Shown here one piece after another: positions 52,929 to 61,183 of a stretch of 64,000 nt of DNA (positions within the stretch are counted from its first letter, which is position 1; every line of letters starts with the position of its first letter). The DNA is from Thalassovita mediterranea. GTDB lineage: Bacteria; Pseudomonadota; Alphaproteobacteria; Caulobacterales; Hyphomonadaceae. A program made the translations under genes and the position numbers. Below the pieces are notes generated by a model. That model saw nothing but the letters and a program-made list of their open reading frames with translations. It had not been told where the DNA came from and did no database searches. The DNA lies in contig CP080408.1 of NCBI GenBank assembly GCA_019448215.1, positions 806,001-870,000 of the forward strand, read 5' to 3'.

Positions 52929-52940
52929 GAGTGAACACTC
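52929..52940. promoter_or_regulatory. Candidate operator GAGTG-AA-CACTC
   Basis: Perfect 5-2-5 dyad in the 147-bp divergent region between the DLH-like gene (20 bp from its ATG) and the LuxR-type regulator. It is a plausible repressor or activator site; the binding protein is unknown. Confidence 0.3.
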
Positions 52941-53055
52941 CGAGAGCTAGGGCGCAGCCCGTTCCCGCCAAATATGAAGCGTTCCGAAATCCCCCTTGCC
53001 AGCGGCCCCGTGCTTGCTGCAACCTTAAGGCGGGCCAGCAGCTTTGAGACTTCTC

Positions 53056-54780
53056 ATGGCCGAGACGACGACGCAGTCGAGATATTTTGAACTCCTGGGC
53101 CGGGCCTATGAGATACCGCTCGAGAGCGCGGGTTTTGAAGATTTTCTCGATGCCGCCCATGACTTCTTCTGCGCCGATCCGGAGACGGGAAAGGTCGCCG
53201 AGGATGTGGCGAAATTCACCCCCGAAGGCGTCGAGGACCATACGAGCCGTCTGGAACGAATCTTCGATGTGGCGCTGAAGGCAGAGGCCCACGAAGCTGA
53301 AACGGATGCGCGCTATCATAGCGTGCTGCGGGTCGCGCCGGGAACGATGCAGGTTGATGGGAATGAGGCCGCCGTCGCCCTGCTGGGCTGCACCCTGCCC
53401 CGGCCGCTGGACGAGTTGCCCTTCGATCATGAAGCCCTCGCTCAGGTCCGCGAAGCGCTTTCTGAACCTGCACGTGAAGACCGCATCGTGCTTGCGACAG
53501 TTGAGGGCAGCGATCCGCGCCCATGCCTCGCCCTTGTCCAGCCGGGCCGCTCGGAGAGTGCCGAAGCGCGCATTTCTCTATCCTTTATTCACTGGTCTGA
53601 CGGGCTGATCGAGCGGCTTGGCAATGCGCTGGGTCTGACGGAGTCTGAGACCGAAGTCCTGCAAGGGCATCTCGATAACAAGACGCCGCGCGAGATTGCC
53701 GAGGATCGCGGACGCTCACCCGAGACGATCAAGGTGCAGGCCAAAACCATCCTGCGGAAGACGGGCTGCGCGCGTATGACCGATGTGGTGCGGCTGGCGG
53801 CCAGCATGTCCTACCTTCTGCGCAAGATGCCCGATGAGCGCCAGTCGAGCCTCGATAGCTGGGCGACACCCATGCGGGCGCTGAACCATCTCATGCGTGA
53901 GGGGCGCAAGGTTGCCTATTACCGGCATGGGCCGAGCGACGCGAAGACGGCGGTGCTGTTTTCCCATGCCCTGATACAGGGGCCGTTCTTTGCGCCGGCC
54001 TTCCTCAACAAGCTGGCCGAAGCCGGTGTGCGTCTGCTTGCCCAGTCCCGGCCGGGATATGGCTATACGGACCCGCCAGAAACAGCCGAGGACTTCGAGG
54101 CGTATACGGTCGCCGATGCACTGGCGATGCTGGAGGCTGAAGGCGTGAACGAGGTCCATGTGGTGGGCCATCAACTCGGCACCAGCCATGCGTTTCGGAT
54201 CGCGCGCGCACTTGGCCCCCGCGTCCGGTCGCTGGTCCTGATCAACGGAGGGATCCCGCTTCAGGAGAAGCATTATGCCAGCATGGACAGGCGTGTGCGG
54301 TTCGCCGCCATGGCGACGCGCCATGCGCCGTCTATCCTCAAGATGAGCAATTCTCTTGGCATACGGAGTTTCAGGAAAAAGGGGGTGCGCGCCTTCCTGA
54401 TCGACCGGTATACGCGCTCCGAGGTCGATATGCGGGCGCTTCTGATGCCCGGCGTCATGGAGCTCCACGCCAACGGGACATTCCACGCCTGCGAGCAGGA
54501 AGGCATCCCGTTCTTTCTGGATGAGAAATCAAAACATTCGGACTGGTCGGGCGACACTGAAAACCTGGCCTGCCCGCAATACTGGTTGCAGCCGGAAGAC
54601 TGCTCGATCCTGGACCCGGAAGCGGTCCGCGAATTCGTTGGGAAGTTGCGCGGCGCCCGGTTTGAAACCGAGCCGGGCGCCGGCGCCATTATGCTGTATC
54701 AAAGGCCTGAACGGGTCGCTCACTTCATACTGGATGCAATCAGCAACACGTCCGACACGGGCCGGGCAGACAGCCCCTAG
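53056..54780 (+). CDS. LuxR-type HTH regulator fused to a catalytically dead alpha/beta hydrolase
   Basis: 574 residues in three parts. Residues 1-180: an N-terminal sensor-like region of the kind that precedes LuxR domains (unrecognised). About 186-245: LuxR HTH, LGLTESETEVLQGHLDNKTP then EIAEDRGRSPETIKVQAK. About 285-570: alpha/beta hydrolase (VLFSHALIQGPFF; SRPGYGYTDPP; VNGG-like LINGGIPLQ). The nucleophile elbow reads VVGHQLGTS, with Gln373 in place of Ser, and the usual GAGH is GAGA (Ala544), so two of three triad residues are lost while Asp515 remains. The fold is therefore probably a ligand-binding sensor. ATG 53056 is preferred over TTG 53044. Its stop shares CTAG with the next gene. 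Confidence 0.88.
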   Translation: MAETTTQSRYFELLGRAYEIPLESAGFEDFLDAAHDFFCADPETGKVAEDVAKFTPEGVEDHTSRLERIFDVALKAEAHEAETDARYHSVLRVAPGTMQVDGNEAAVALLGCTLPRPLDELPFDHEALAQVREALSEPAREDRIVLATVEGSDPRPCLALVQPGRSESAEARISLSFIHWSDGLIERLGNALGLTESETEVLQGHLDNKTPREIAEDRGRSPETIKVQAKTILRKTGCARMTDVVRLAASMSYLLRKMPDERQSSLDSWATPMRALNHLMREGRKVAYYRHGPSDAKTAVLFSHALIQGPFFAPAFLNKLAEAGVRLLAQSRPGYGYTDPPETAEDFEAYTVADALAMLEAEGVNEVHVVGHQLGTSHAFRIARALGPRVRSLVLINGGIPLQEKHYASMDRRVRFAAMATRHAPSILKMSNSLGIRSFRKKGVRAFLIDRYTRSEVDMRALLMPGVMELHANGTFHACEQEGIPFFLDEKSKHSDWSGDTENLACPQYWLQPEDCSILDPEAVREFVGKLRGARFETEPGAGAIMLYQRPERVAHFILDAISNTSDTGRADSP

Positions 54781-55214
54781 CAGCCCTTGCCAGCATATAT
54801 CCCCATTAGCGCTGTGCGGCGCAGTTCTGCCGTGCGTGCATTTTCGGCCTGACGCTCGGCCTCTGCCTGCGCGGTTTGCTGCGCAAGCCCCCCTGCAGCA
54901 TTTGCTGCAAAGCCCAGTCCCGGCACGCGGCCGAGGGCGCCGCTATAAAGCGCGGCATTCGTTGCAAGACCGGCTGCCGTGCTGGCCGCTGCGCCGGATG
55001 TCTCGGCGTTGCGGGCACTCTGGTCGGCTTGCGCCATATAGGTGTCCATGCTGGCGATCTCGGTGCTGAGCGCCTCACAGCTCATGTCGGCGTCGCCCGG
55101 CTGGCTCGCGACAAGGCGCGGCGTCAGCTCCTGAGAGCCGCCAAGCGACGTGGTGGTCGAACAGGCCGTTGCAGCAAGTCCGGCAATCGAAACGAGAATG
55201 ATTTTCCTGAGCAT
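54777..55214 (-). CDS. Small lipoprotein of unknown function
   Basis: 145 residues. Lipoprotein signal MLRKIILVSIAGLAATAC. The mature part is helical and Ala-rich: DMSCEALSTEIASMDTYMAQ, then ATNAALYSGALGRVPGLGFA, which could be a glycine-zipper-like membrane segment, and a charged tail with AEAERQAENARTAELRR. A single Cys pair (MSCEAL and the C-terminal GKGC) may form a disulfide. No family recognised. It is convergent with the LuxR-hydrolase gene via CTAG. Confidence 0.7.
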   Translation of the reverse strand: MLRKIILVSIAGLAATACSTTTSLGGSQELTPRLVASQPGDADMSCEALSTEIASMDTYMAQADQSARNAETSGAAASTAAGLATNAALYSGALGRVPGLGFAANAAGGLAQQTAQAEAERQAENARTAELRRTALMGIYAGKGC

Positions 55215-55340
55215 TTTGCTTCCCCCTGAAACTGAAGTGAATGCAATAGATCAGGGGATTTTTTGGCCCGCATCACCCTGCCGGGTTATATGAGCGAAAA
55301 TTATCGAGAAATTTGCTGGAAGAGGCCCGGTGCTTGCGTG

Positions 55341-55889
55341 CTAGCGGGACACTTCGCGCCATGTACCGGGTGCGAGACCGTCCAGGGACCGGTCGCCGAT
55401 GCGAATACGGATGAGGCGCAGGGTCGGGTGACCGATTGCTGCCGTCATGCGCCGGACCTGCCGGTTCTTTCCTTCCCGCAGACCAATCTCAAGCCAGCAA
55501 TCGGGCACCGTCTTGCGGTAGCGTACGGGTGGATCCCGCTCCCACAGTCCTTCAGGGGCATCAACCTGCTTTACTTTCGCAGGACGGGTGCGGCCGTCCT
55601 TGAGATCCAGGCCGCGGCGAAAGGCTTCTAGCGCCTCCGGCTCAGGCAGGCCTTCGACCTGGGCCAGGTAGGTTTTCTCGGTCTTGTGACGCGGATCGGC
55701 AATCCGGGACTGGAGACGCCCATCATCAGTGAGCAGGAGCAGGCCCTCGCTGTCCCGGTCGAGCCGACCCGCAGGATAGACGCCCGGCAAATCTATAAAA
55801 TCCGACAGGGTCTGGCGGGGGCTTCCCTCTGTTCCCTTGTCGGTAAACTGGGACAGGACGCCAAAAGGCTTGTTGAAGGCGATGAGCAT
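55341..55889 (-). CDS. Pseudouridine synthase (RluE/RsuA-like)
   Basis: 182 residues from the ATG at 55889 (MLIAFNKPFGVLSQF). The catalytic Asp motif is in YPAGRLDRDSEGLLLLTDDG; KTYLAQVEG and EGKNRQVRRMTAAIGHPTLR (exactly the C-terminal RsuA/RluE signature) follow. No S4 domain is present, which is typical for RluE (23S rRNA U2457 in E. coli), so that is the best guess for the target. A TTG at 55925 would extend it by 12 residues. Confidence 0.88.
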   Translation of the reverse strand: MLIAFNKPFGVLSQFTDKGTEGSPRQTLSDFIDLPGVYPAGRLDRDSEGLLLLTDDGRLQSRIADPRHKTEKTYLAQVEGLPEPEALEAFRRGLDLKDGRTRPAKVKQVDAPEGLWERDPPVRYRKTVPDCWLEIGLREGKNRQVRRMTAAIGHPTLRLIRIRIGDRSLDGLAPGTWREVSR

Positions 55890-55935
55890 GAGCTTGGCTA
55901 TCGCGCCTGACTGCGCGCGTTTCAATGGGATAAGA

Positions 55936-55966
55936 CATGAAAAAGCCCGCCAATGAGGCGGGCTTT
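55936..55966 (-). terminator. Rho-independent terminator of the EF-hand gene
   Basis: AAAGCCCGC / GCGGGCTTT (55942-55950 with 55958-55966), 7-nt loop; on the minus strand it is followed by further T residues. It lies 23 bp past the EF-hand gene stop and just before the pseudouridine synthase start. Confidence 0.88.
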
Positions 55967-55988
55967 AACGAGGTAGATATCCAAATGA

Positions 55989-56672
55989 TTACGAAGCGTC
56001 GTAGGTCATCAGGTACTCACTGAGCTCAATGTCACCATCGCGGTCGGCGTCATACTTGCCGAAGAGATCGTCGCCGACATTCGAGCGGTTCTGCCAGTCG
56101 CTCCACTCGGACTGCGAAATCATGCCGTTGCCGTCACCATCGATGCTGAGGAAAAGCTGGACGGCCATTGAAGAGCCTAGCTCATTGCTTGGCACGGACG
56201 TGGAACTCGTGCGGACGAAGTCTTCGGTTTCCGCTTCAGTTGTCTCGACGTTCTCGGTCGTGGTCGTCGTGGTGTCCGGTTGCGTCATGTCCGACGTATT
56301 GGTGTCGTTCATGGTTTCGGTGTCCATCTCGGCCGTGTCGTCAGACGTATAGGTGCGCGTCGTTGTACGTGTCGTAGACGTGGTGGTTGGCGGCGTTGGG
56401 CTTTCGGTCTGCTCCATGTCGCTTTCCGTCGTCATCTCGACATCGGCGCTGGTTTCAGCTTCAGTTTCGGGATCCACGATCGTCTCGGCCGGGAACGCTG
56501 TAGGGGCTGGTGCGGTGTCGACTTCAGAAGTGGCCTCGGTCGAGGTCTCATTATCGACATCGGTTTTCATCGTTTCGGAATTGTCGTCTGAACCTTCCAT
56601 ATGATTGTCAGCGAAAGCGGGACTTGCCGCCAGGATAGTGGTCGTCGCGAGTGCGGTGATGAACTTCTTCAT
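55989..56672 (-). CDS. Secreted EF-hand protein with Thr/Glu/Asp-rich linker
   Basis: 227 residues. Signal peptide MKKFITALATTTILAASPAF (GGAGAAA before the ATG). Residues about 25-160 are low-complexity and strongly acidic, rich in Thr, Glu, Asp, Ser and Pro. The C-terminal 65 residues hold two EF-hand loops, DGDGNGMISQSEW and DADRDGDIELSEY, both with all calcium-binding positions. This suggests an extracytoplasmic calcium-binding module on a flexible stalk. The role is unknown; stand-alone gene with its own terminator. Confidence 0.85.
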   Translation of the reverse strand: MKKFITALATTTILAASPAFADNHMEGSDDNSETMKTDVDNETSTEATSEVDTAPAPTAFPAETIVDPETEAETSADVEMTTESDMEQTESPTPPTTTSTTRTTTRTYTSDDTAEMDTETMNDTNTSDMTQPDTTTTTTENVETTEAETEDFVRTSSTSVPSNELGSSMAVQLFLSIDGDGNGMISQSEWSDWQNRSNVGDDLFGKYDADRDGDIELSEYLMTYDAS

Positions 56673-56851
56673 TTGTTTCTCCTAATTTCTGTAGGGTCGC
56701 TTGATTAACGGACCGCGCGCCATTGGCGTTCCGAATCAATTTCGAGCCACCTCCGGCAAGGGGTCTCAAGAGAAACGCTTGACCAGCTTGCGCGGTTCGG
56801 CGGAGATATCGGCATGCGCGCGGCAGACGCGCACAGCGAAGGGGAAACGCC

Positions 56852-57244
56852 ATGACATCTATCGAAGCCGCCATTCTTTATGCTGGCCTGTTCATCATCC
56901 TGTTCATCCTGCTCAAGGTGAATGTCGGCAGGGTGCGTTCAGCCGAGAAGATCATTTTCGGCGACGGCGCGAATGAGCGCCTGCAGCGCGCCCAGCGCGT
57001 GCAGGGCAATGCCGTCGAGGATGTGCCGGTCACGCTGATCGGTATTATGGGGCTCGGGGTCCTGTCAGCGCCGGTTTTGCTGATCCACGGGCTTGGCGCG
57101 CTATTCCTGATCGGCCGTATCCTGCACGCAGTCGGTCTTGGCGGCTCCAGTGGGGGCAGCCCGGGCCGCATGTTCGGCACGCTGCTGACCGCCATCGTGA
57201 TGCTAGTCACCGGCGTGAGCTGTCTCTGGTTCGCGCTATTCTAG
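56852..57244 (+). CDS. MAPEG family membrane protein
   Basis: 130 residues, four hydrophobic helices (AAILYAGLFIILFILLKVNV; VTLIGIMGLGVLSAPVLL; GALFLIGRILHAVGLG; LTAIVMLVTGVSCLWF). RLQRAQRVQGNAVEDVPVTL is the glutathione-site signature of MAPEG (microsomal glutathione-transferase-like) proteins. Bacterial members of this type probably conjugate or reduce lipophilic electrophiles with glutathione. AGGGG about eight bases before the ATG is the ribosome site. Confidence 0.88.
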   Translation: MTSIEAAILYAGLFIILFILLKVNVGRVRSAEKIIFGDGANERLQRAQRVQGNAVEDVPVTLIGIMGLGVLSAPVLLIHGLGALFLIGRILHAVGLGGSSGGSPGRMFGTLLTAIVMLVTGVSCLWFALF

Positions 57245-57262
57245 AGGGCTGACGGCGCCAGC

Positions 57263-57607
57263 CTAGAAGACGGCCTGAACGTCGCTCGTCCAGCCGACAT
57301 AGATATCGGCGCCGGTCTCGATCACCGGACGCTTGATCAGTGTCGGGTTCTGGATGAGCAGGGCCTTTGCCTTGCCCTGTTCGACCTCGGACTTCTCTTC
57401 GGTGGAGAGGCCGCGCCATGTCGTCGAGCGCTTGTTGACGAGCTTGTCCGGGCCGACAGCCTCCAGCCAGAGCGGGACTTTTTCCTGCAGATCGGCGTCC
57501 TCGCGAATGTCGACCAGCGTGACGTCATGGCCGTCGGCGTCGAGCGCCGACATCGCTTTCTTGCAGGTGTCACAGTTCTTCAGGCCATAAAGCGTCAGGG
57601 CTGCCAT
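57263..57607 (-). CDS. ArsC/Spx-family protein (YffB-like)
   Basis: 114 residues of thioredoxin fold. LTLYGLKNCDTCKKAMSALD gives the CxxC-like start, TTWRGLSTEEKS and ALLIQNPTLIKRPVIETG are the YffB/ArsC-like blocks (Arg in IKRPV). YffB proteins bind glutathione and are not proven arsenate reductases; there are no ars genes nearby. ATG at 57607; convergent with the MAPEG gene. Confidence 0.88.
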   Translation of the reverse strand: MAALTLYGLKNCDTCKKAMSALDADGHDVTLVDIREDADLQEKVPLWLEAVGPDKLVNKRSTTWRGLSTEEKSEVEQGKAKALLIQNPTLIKRPVIETGADIYVGWTSDVQAVF

Positions 57608-57775
57608 CAATCTATCCTTCCGGTTGAGGTTTATTCGCCTGACAGGAGATGGGGGATATGCCGGGCAAAGTCCAAGCTTGCGCGTCGGAACTAATACCTT
57701 AATAATGTGTTAGGATTTTGAATGAAGCCCGTAGCGGGTGGCTGTGGGCGTTCCCGATCCAAGAGGGCTAAGCTG

Positions 57776-57985
57776 ATGGGTAAATTTCTTTCCGGCCTGA
57801 TCGTTCTGATCGCCGCAATCTTTCTGATCATCCTGCTGTACTTCCGCATTGCAGAAGGCTCCTTCGAAGGTGCTGGTGAGCGCATGGACCAGTTCCTTGG
57901 CGCAGCTGCTGAAGAAACCGGGGAAGCCACGCGCAACATCGTCAATGAGGCCGATGAAGCGCTTGAAGGCGACAACGAGTACTAG
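57776..57985 (+). CDS. Small single-pass membrane protein
   Basis: 69 residues from the ATG at 57776, with AAGAGGG upstream. One strong membrane helix (FLSGLIVLIAAIFLIILLYF) and an acidic C-terminal tail (EETGEATRNIVNEADEALEG), probably helical. Not recognised; 18 further codons are open upstream but lack a ribosome site. Codon use is like the neighbours. Confidence 0.6.
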   Translation: MGKFLSGLIVLIAAIFLIILLYFRIAEGSFEGAGERMDQFLGAAAEETGEATRNIVNEADEALEGDNEY

Positions 57986-58027
57986 GTTTATTCAGGGCTG
58001 ATGTCCGGCCCTGCAATTCAGCGCATC

Positions 58028-58055
58028 GCCGAAGCCTGCAGCGCCAGGCTTCGGC
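58028..58055. terminator. Strong hairpin between convergent genes
   Basis: GCCGAAGCCTG (58028-58038) and CAGGCTTCGGC (58045-58055): 11-bp perfect stem, 6-nt loop. A second stem GGGCGGC/GCCGCCC lies at 58086-58114. Neither has a T-run; both lie between the small membrane protein and the DUF2164 gene. Confidence 0.5.
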
Positions 58056-58135
58056 ATCGCTTGCTGACAGTATGTATTGGTTTCAGGGCGGCGCTGCATT
58101 CGCGGTGGCCGCCCTTGATGCATTGGGGGACCTGA

Positions 58136-58372
58136 TCAGTCTTCCTCGATATGGACCTCTCCGTCGAGGTCATCGAGCTTGACCTGAAGGTGTACACGGA
58201 CATCCTCCACGGCCTGATTGTAGACAGTGGGGCCGAGCGTACGCAGCATGAGGTCGAGGATCTCACCCGCGCGAAAGTCACTCAGATTTTCATCGAAGCT
58301 GGAAGCAAAGAGCGACTGGAGATGCGCGACAAGGGCGCCGCGTCGTTCGTCAGAAAGCTCTATCTTTTTCAT
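58136..58372 (-). CDS. DUF2164 protein
   Basis: 78 residues. ELSDERRGALVAHLQSLFAS, ENLSDFRAGEILDLMLRTLG and YNQAVEDVRVHLQVKLDDL are the DUF2164 blocks; the protein is helical, cytosolic and acidic at the C-terminus. Function unknown. The start overlaps the stop of the NAGPA-like gene by four bases (ATGA), so the two are cotranslated. Confidence 0.85.
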   Translation of the reverse strand: MKKIELSDERRGALVAHLQSLFASSFDENLSDFRAGEILDLMLRTLGPTVYNQAVEDVRVHLQVKLDDLDGEVHIEED

Positions 58373-59115
58373 CTTTCCACCACACCGACGATTGGCCCCA
58401 TATCGGCGCCCTGCTCATCACGGCTCATGGCCGGGGCATAGATGCGGGAGACCTGCCCATCGAGGAAAAGCGCGTCCGGGACTTCGAGCCGCTCACGGAA
58501 GAGGCTCGCAAAGTCGTGGAAGGTGACGAGCGTGTCCGAAATGGCAAAGTGGACCGTACGTCCATCGGCGCTGACGCCGACACCGTTGCGGCGCTTGCGG
58601 GAGGTGCCGTCGGGGTTGAGCGCCGGGTGTATCTCGCCATCGATGACCAGCATCGGGCCGGACTGGGTGGCGTATTCGGGGTCGCGATCTTCTTCCAGAT
58701 AGGCTTCGGACACGGAAATCCCGGCGCGCCCATCCTCCAGCCAGAAGACGCCGTTCGGCTTCATATGGAAGTTGCCGGGCCCTTCATTCGTGTTGACGCT
58801 GGCACGGTCGCCATCCTCGGCGCGCAGATAGCCGACGGGCTGGCGGTCTTCGTGGTACATGCCGCCATTCATCGCGAAGACGAGCGTTTCGCCGCGCGCT
58901 TCCAGCGTGTCAGCAAGCGTGTTGAACTGGAGGTACTGGCCAGCCTCTCCATCGGCATAGAAGAGGCGGATATCGTCGCGGTCAGCGCGGAAGGTGCAGA
59001 CAGTGTAGGGCAGTGAGCGGAAGGTAACGGAGCGGCAGTAGTCGCCGCTTTCTTCTGGCAGGGCGACATCGCAGGCAGAAAGCGCCACCGCTGCGGCGAG
59101 CAGGGCGATGATCAT
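58369..59115 (-). CDS. Phosphodiester glycosidase (NAGPA-like) lipoprotein
   Basis: 248 residues from the ATG at 59115, giving a lipoprotein signal (MIIALLAAAVALSAC). The domain (DUF2233/NAGPA) is recognisable by LVFAMNGGMYHEDRQPVGYL, FHMKPNGVFWLEDG, ATQSGPMLVIDGEIHPAL and RNGVGVSADGRTVHFAIS, split at the conserved Gly residues; DALFLDGQVSRIYAP closes it. The family cleaves sugar-phosphodiester or related links, and in bacteria may act on wall or capsule material. The stop overlaps DUF2164 (ATGA). Confidence 0.87.
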   Translation of the reverse strand: MIIALLAAAVALSACDVALPEESGDYCRSVTFRSLPYTVCTFRADRDDIRLFYADGEAGQYLQFNTLADTLEARGETLVFAMNGGMYHEDRQPVGYLRAEDGDRASVNTNEGPGNFHMKPNGVFWLEDGRAGISVSEAYLEEDRDPEYATQSGPMLVIDGEIHPALNPDGTSRKRRNGVGVSADGRTVHFAISDTLVTFHDFASLFRERLEVPDALFLDGQVSRIYAPAMSRDEQGADMGPIVGVVER

Positions 59116-59270
59116 GGCCGGCGCTTTTGCTCGTGTGCGCAATTGATATGGCCCTTCTGCCGGTTTGGGCGCGGCCGGGGCCGCTATCGTGGACAGGGTA
59201 TGGAGCATCGCTGGCTGGCGAAAGGCTCCAAACTCAGATTGGCGAGCAAGCCGTGGCCGAATTATGGCCT

Positions 59271-61151
59271 TCAGGCGCTGGCGGCTGCTTCAAACTCTTC
59301 GCTGGCCGCGAGCCATGTTTCTTCTGCCGTATCGAGGGCGGCATTGAGCCGATCGCGCGACTTGCCGAGGGCCACCGCCTTCTTCGGGTCGGTGTCGTAG
59401 AGGGTCGGGTCGGCAAGCTCTGTATCGATGCCGGCAAGCTCCTTGCGGATCTTTTCCATCTCGCGCTCGGCCGCTGAGATACGCTTGCGGATGTCGGCGG
59501 TGGCGCGGCGGATTTCAGATTCTGAACGCTTCGGCGCGGGCGGCGGCGCGGGCTCGAATTTCGCGTGCGGCGTGTCGGTGCGCGTCTTGTCTGCTGCAAG
59601 CACAAGCGCACGATAGTCGGACAGGTCGCCATCATAAGGCGCAGCGCGGCCTTCATTGACCAGCCAGAGCCGGTCCGCCGTCGCCTCAGCGAGGTAGACA
59701 TCGTGCGTGATGAGAAGGACAGCGCCTTCATAATCGTTGAGCGCGTGGATGAGCGCTTCGCGGCTGTCGATGTCGAGGTGACTGGTCGGCTCGTCGAGGA
59801 TCATAATGTTCGGCTTCTGCAGCGCCATCAGACCGAGCAGTAGCCGCACTTTCTCGCCGCCCGAAAGCTTCTCGACCTTGGTCTCGGCCTTGTCCCGGTT
59901 GAAGCCGATATTGGCGACGATGGAGCGGACCTGCCCATCGGTCGCGGTCGGGCGCAGGCGGCGGACATGGTCGAGTGCATTGTCGCCTGCGGAAAGCTCA
60001 TCGAGCTGGTCCTGGCTGAAATAACCGACATTGACCTTGGGCGCCGCGACGCGGTTGCCCTCGAGCAGTTTGAGGCGCCCGGCTATGGATTTGACGAGGG
60101 TCGATTTGCCCTGCCCGTTTGCGCCGACGATCGCGATCCGGTCATCATTATCGACGCGCAGATGCACACCGCGCAGGACCGGGTGGCCCTCTGCATAGCC
60201 GAGCGCGGCGTCATCCAGCACGAAAAGCGGTGAGGCAAGCTCTTCCGGCGTCGGGAAATCAAATGCATGCGTGCGGGCTTCGAGCGGGATGACGATATCC
60301 TGCATCCGCTCCAGCATCTTGATGCGGGACTGGGCCTGCGTCGCCTTGGAGGCCTTGGCGCGGAAGCGGTCGACAAAGCTCTGCAGGTGGGCGCGTTCCT
60401 TGTCCTGCTTGGCCTTCTGGGCTTCGAGCTGGGCGAGCTGTTCGGCGCGCTTTTTCTGCCAGCTGTCATAATTGCCGGGATGGACAAAGAGCTTGAGGTT
60501 CTCCAGCGCCAGGATGTGCGTCACGGAGTTATTCAACAGCTCCCGGTCGTGGCTGACGAGCAGCACGGTGTGCGGGTATTGCTTCAGATAGGTCTCAAGC
60601 CAGGCGGCGCCTTCAAGATCGAGATAGTTGGTCGGCTCATCGAGCAGCAGCAGGTCAGGTTCTGCGAAAAGAACACCTGCGAGCGCGGCGCGCATGCGCC
60701 AGCCGCCGGAGAATTCCTTACAGGCGCGCGAAAGGTCTGACTGGGCGAAGCCGAGGCCAGTAAGGATGGTCGATGCGCGCGCTTCGCCCGACCAAGCGTC
60801 GATGGCGGTGAGACGCTCATGCACATCGGCAAGCTCTTGCGGATCGGTGACGGTCTCAGCCTCCTCCATGAGGCGGGCGCGTTCTGTGTGCGCGGCGAGG
60901 GTTTCGTCCAGCAGGGTGCGGTCAGACGCTTCGACCTCTTGTGCGACCCAGCCAAGGCGGGCCGCCTTGCCGATACGGATCGCGCTGTCGGCTTCGTCGC
61001 CGGACTCACGGATGAGGCGCAGCAGCGTCGACTTGCCGGTGCCGTTGCGGCCGATGAGGCCGACTTTCCAGCCAGCCGCGAGGGTTGCCGAAGCGTCCTC
61101 CATCAGCGTGCGGCCCTGAATCCGGTAGGTGAGACTGTCGATCGTAAGCAT
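59271..61151 (-). CDS. ABC-F family ATPase
   Basis: 626-residue soluble tandem ABC protein that acts on ribosomes rather than in transport. Domain 1: Walker A GRNGTGKSTLL, signature EFSGGWRMRAALA, Walker B LLLLDEPTNYLD. Linker about 240-310, charged helices. Domain 2: GANGQGKSTLV, LSGGEKVRLLLGL, MILDEPTSHLD. A C-terminal coiled coil (IRKRISAAEREMEKIRKEL) is typical of Uup/YheS-type members. The sequence is closest to the YheS/Uup group by eye. It follows tesB by 32 bp and is likely in the same transcript. Confidence 0.93.
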   Translation of the reverse strand: MLTIDSLTYRIQGRTLMEDASATLAAGWKVGLIGRNGTGKSTLLRLIRESGDEADSAIRIGKAARLGWVAQEVEASDRTLLDETLAAHTERARLMEEAETVTDPQELADVHERLTAIDAWSGEARASTILTGLGFAQSDLSRACKEFSGGWRMRAALAGVLFAEPDLLLLDEPTNYLDLEGAAWLETYLKQYPHTVLLVSHDRELLNNSVTHILALENLKLFVHPGNYDSWQKKRAEQLAQLEAQKAKQDKERAHLQSFVDRFRAKASKATQAQSRIKMLERMQDIVIPLEARTHAFDFPTPEELASPLFVLDDAALGYAEGHPVLRGVHLRVDNDDRIAIVGANGQGKSTLVKSIAGRLKLLEGNRVAAPKVNVGYFSQDQLDELSAGDNALDHVRRLRPTATDGQVRSIVANIGFNRDKAETKVEKLSGGEKVRLLLGLMALQKPNIMILDEPTSHLDIDSREALIHALNDYEGAVLLITHDVYLAEATADRLWLVNEGRAAPYDGDLSDYRALVLAADKTRTDTPHAKFEPAPPPAPKRSESEIRRATADIRKRISAAEREMEKIRKELAGIDTELADPTLYDTDPKKAVALGKSRDRLNAALDTAEETWLAASEEFEAAASA

Positions 61152-61183
61152 GGATGGCCTGCTAGGCCGTCAGGCCAGCGACA

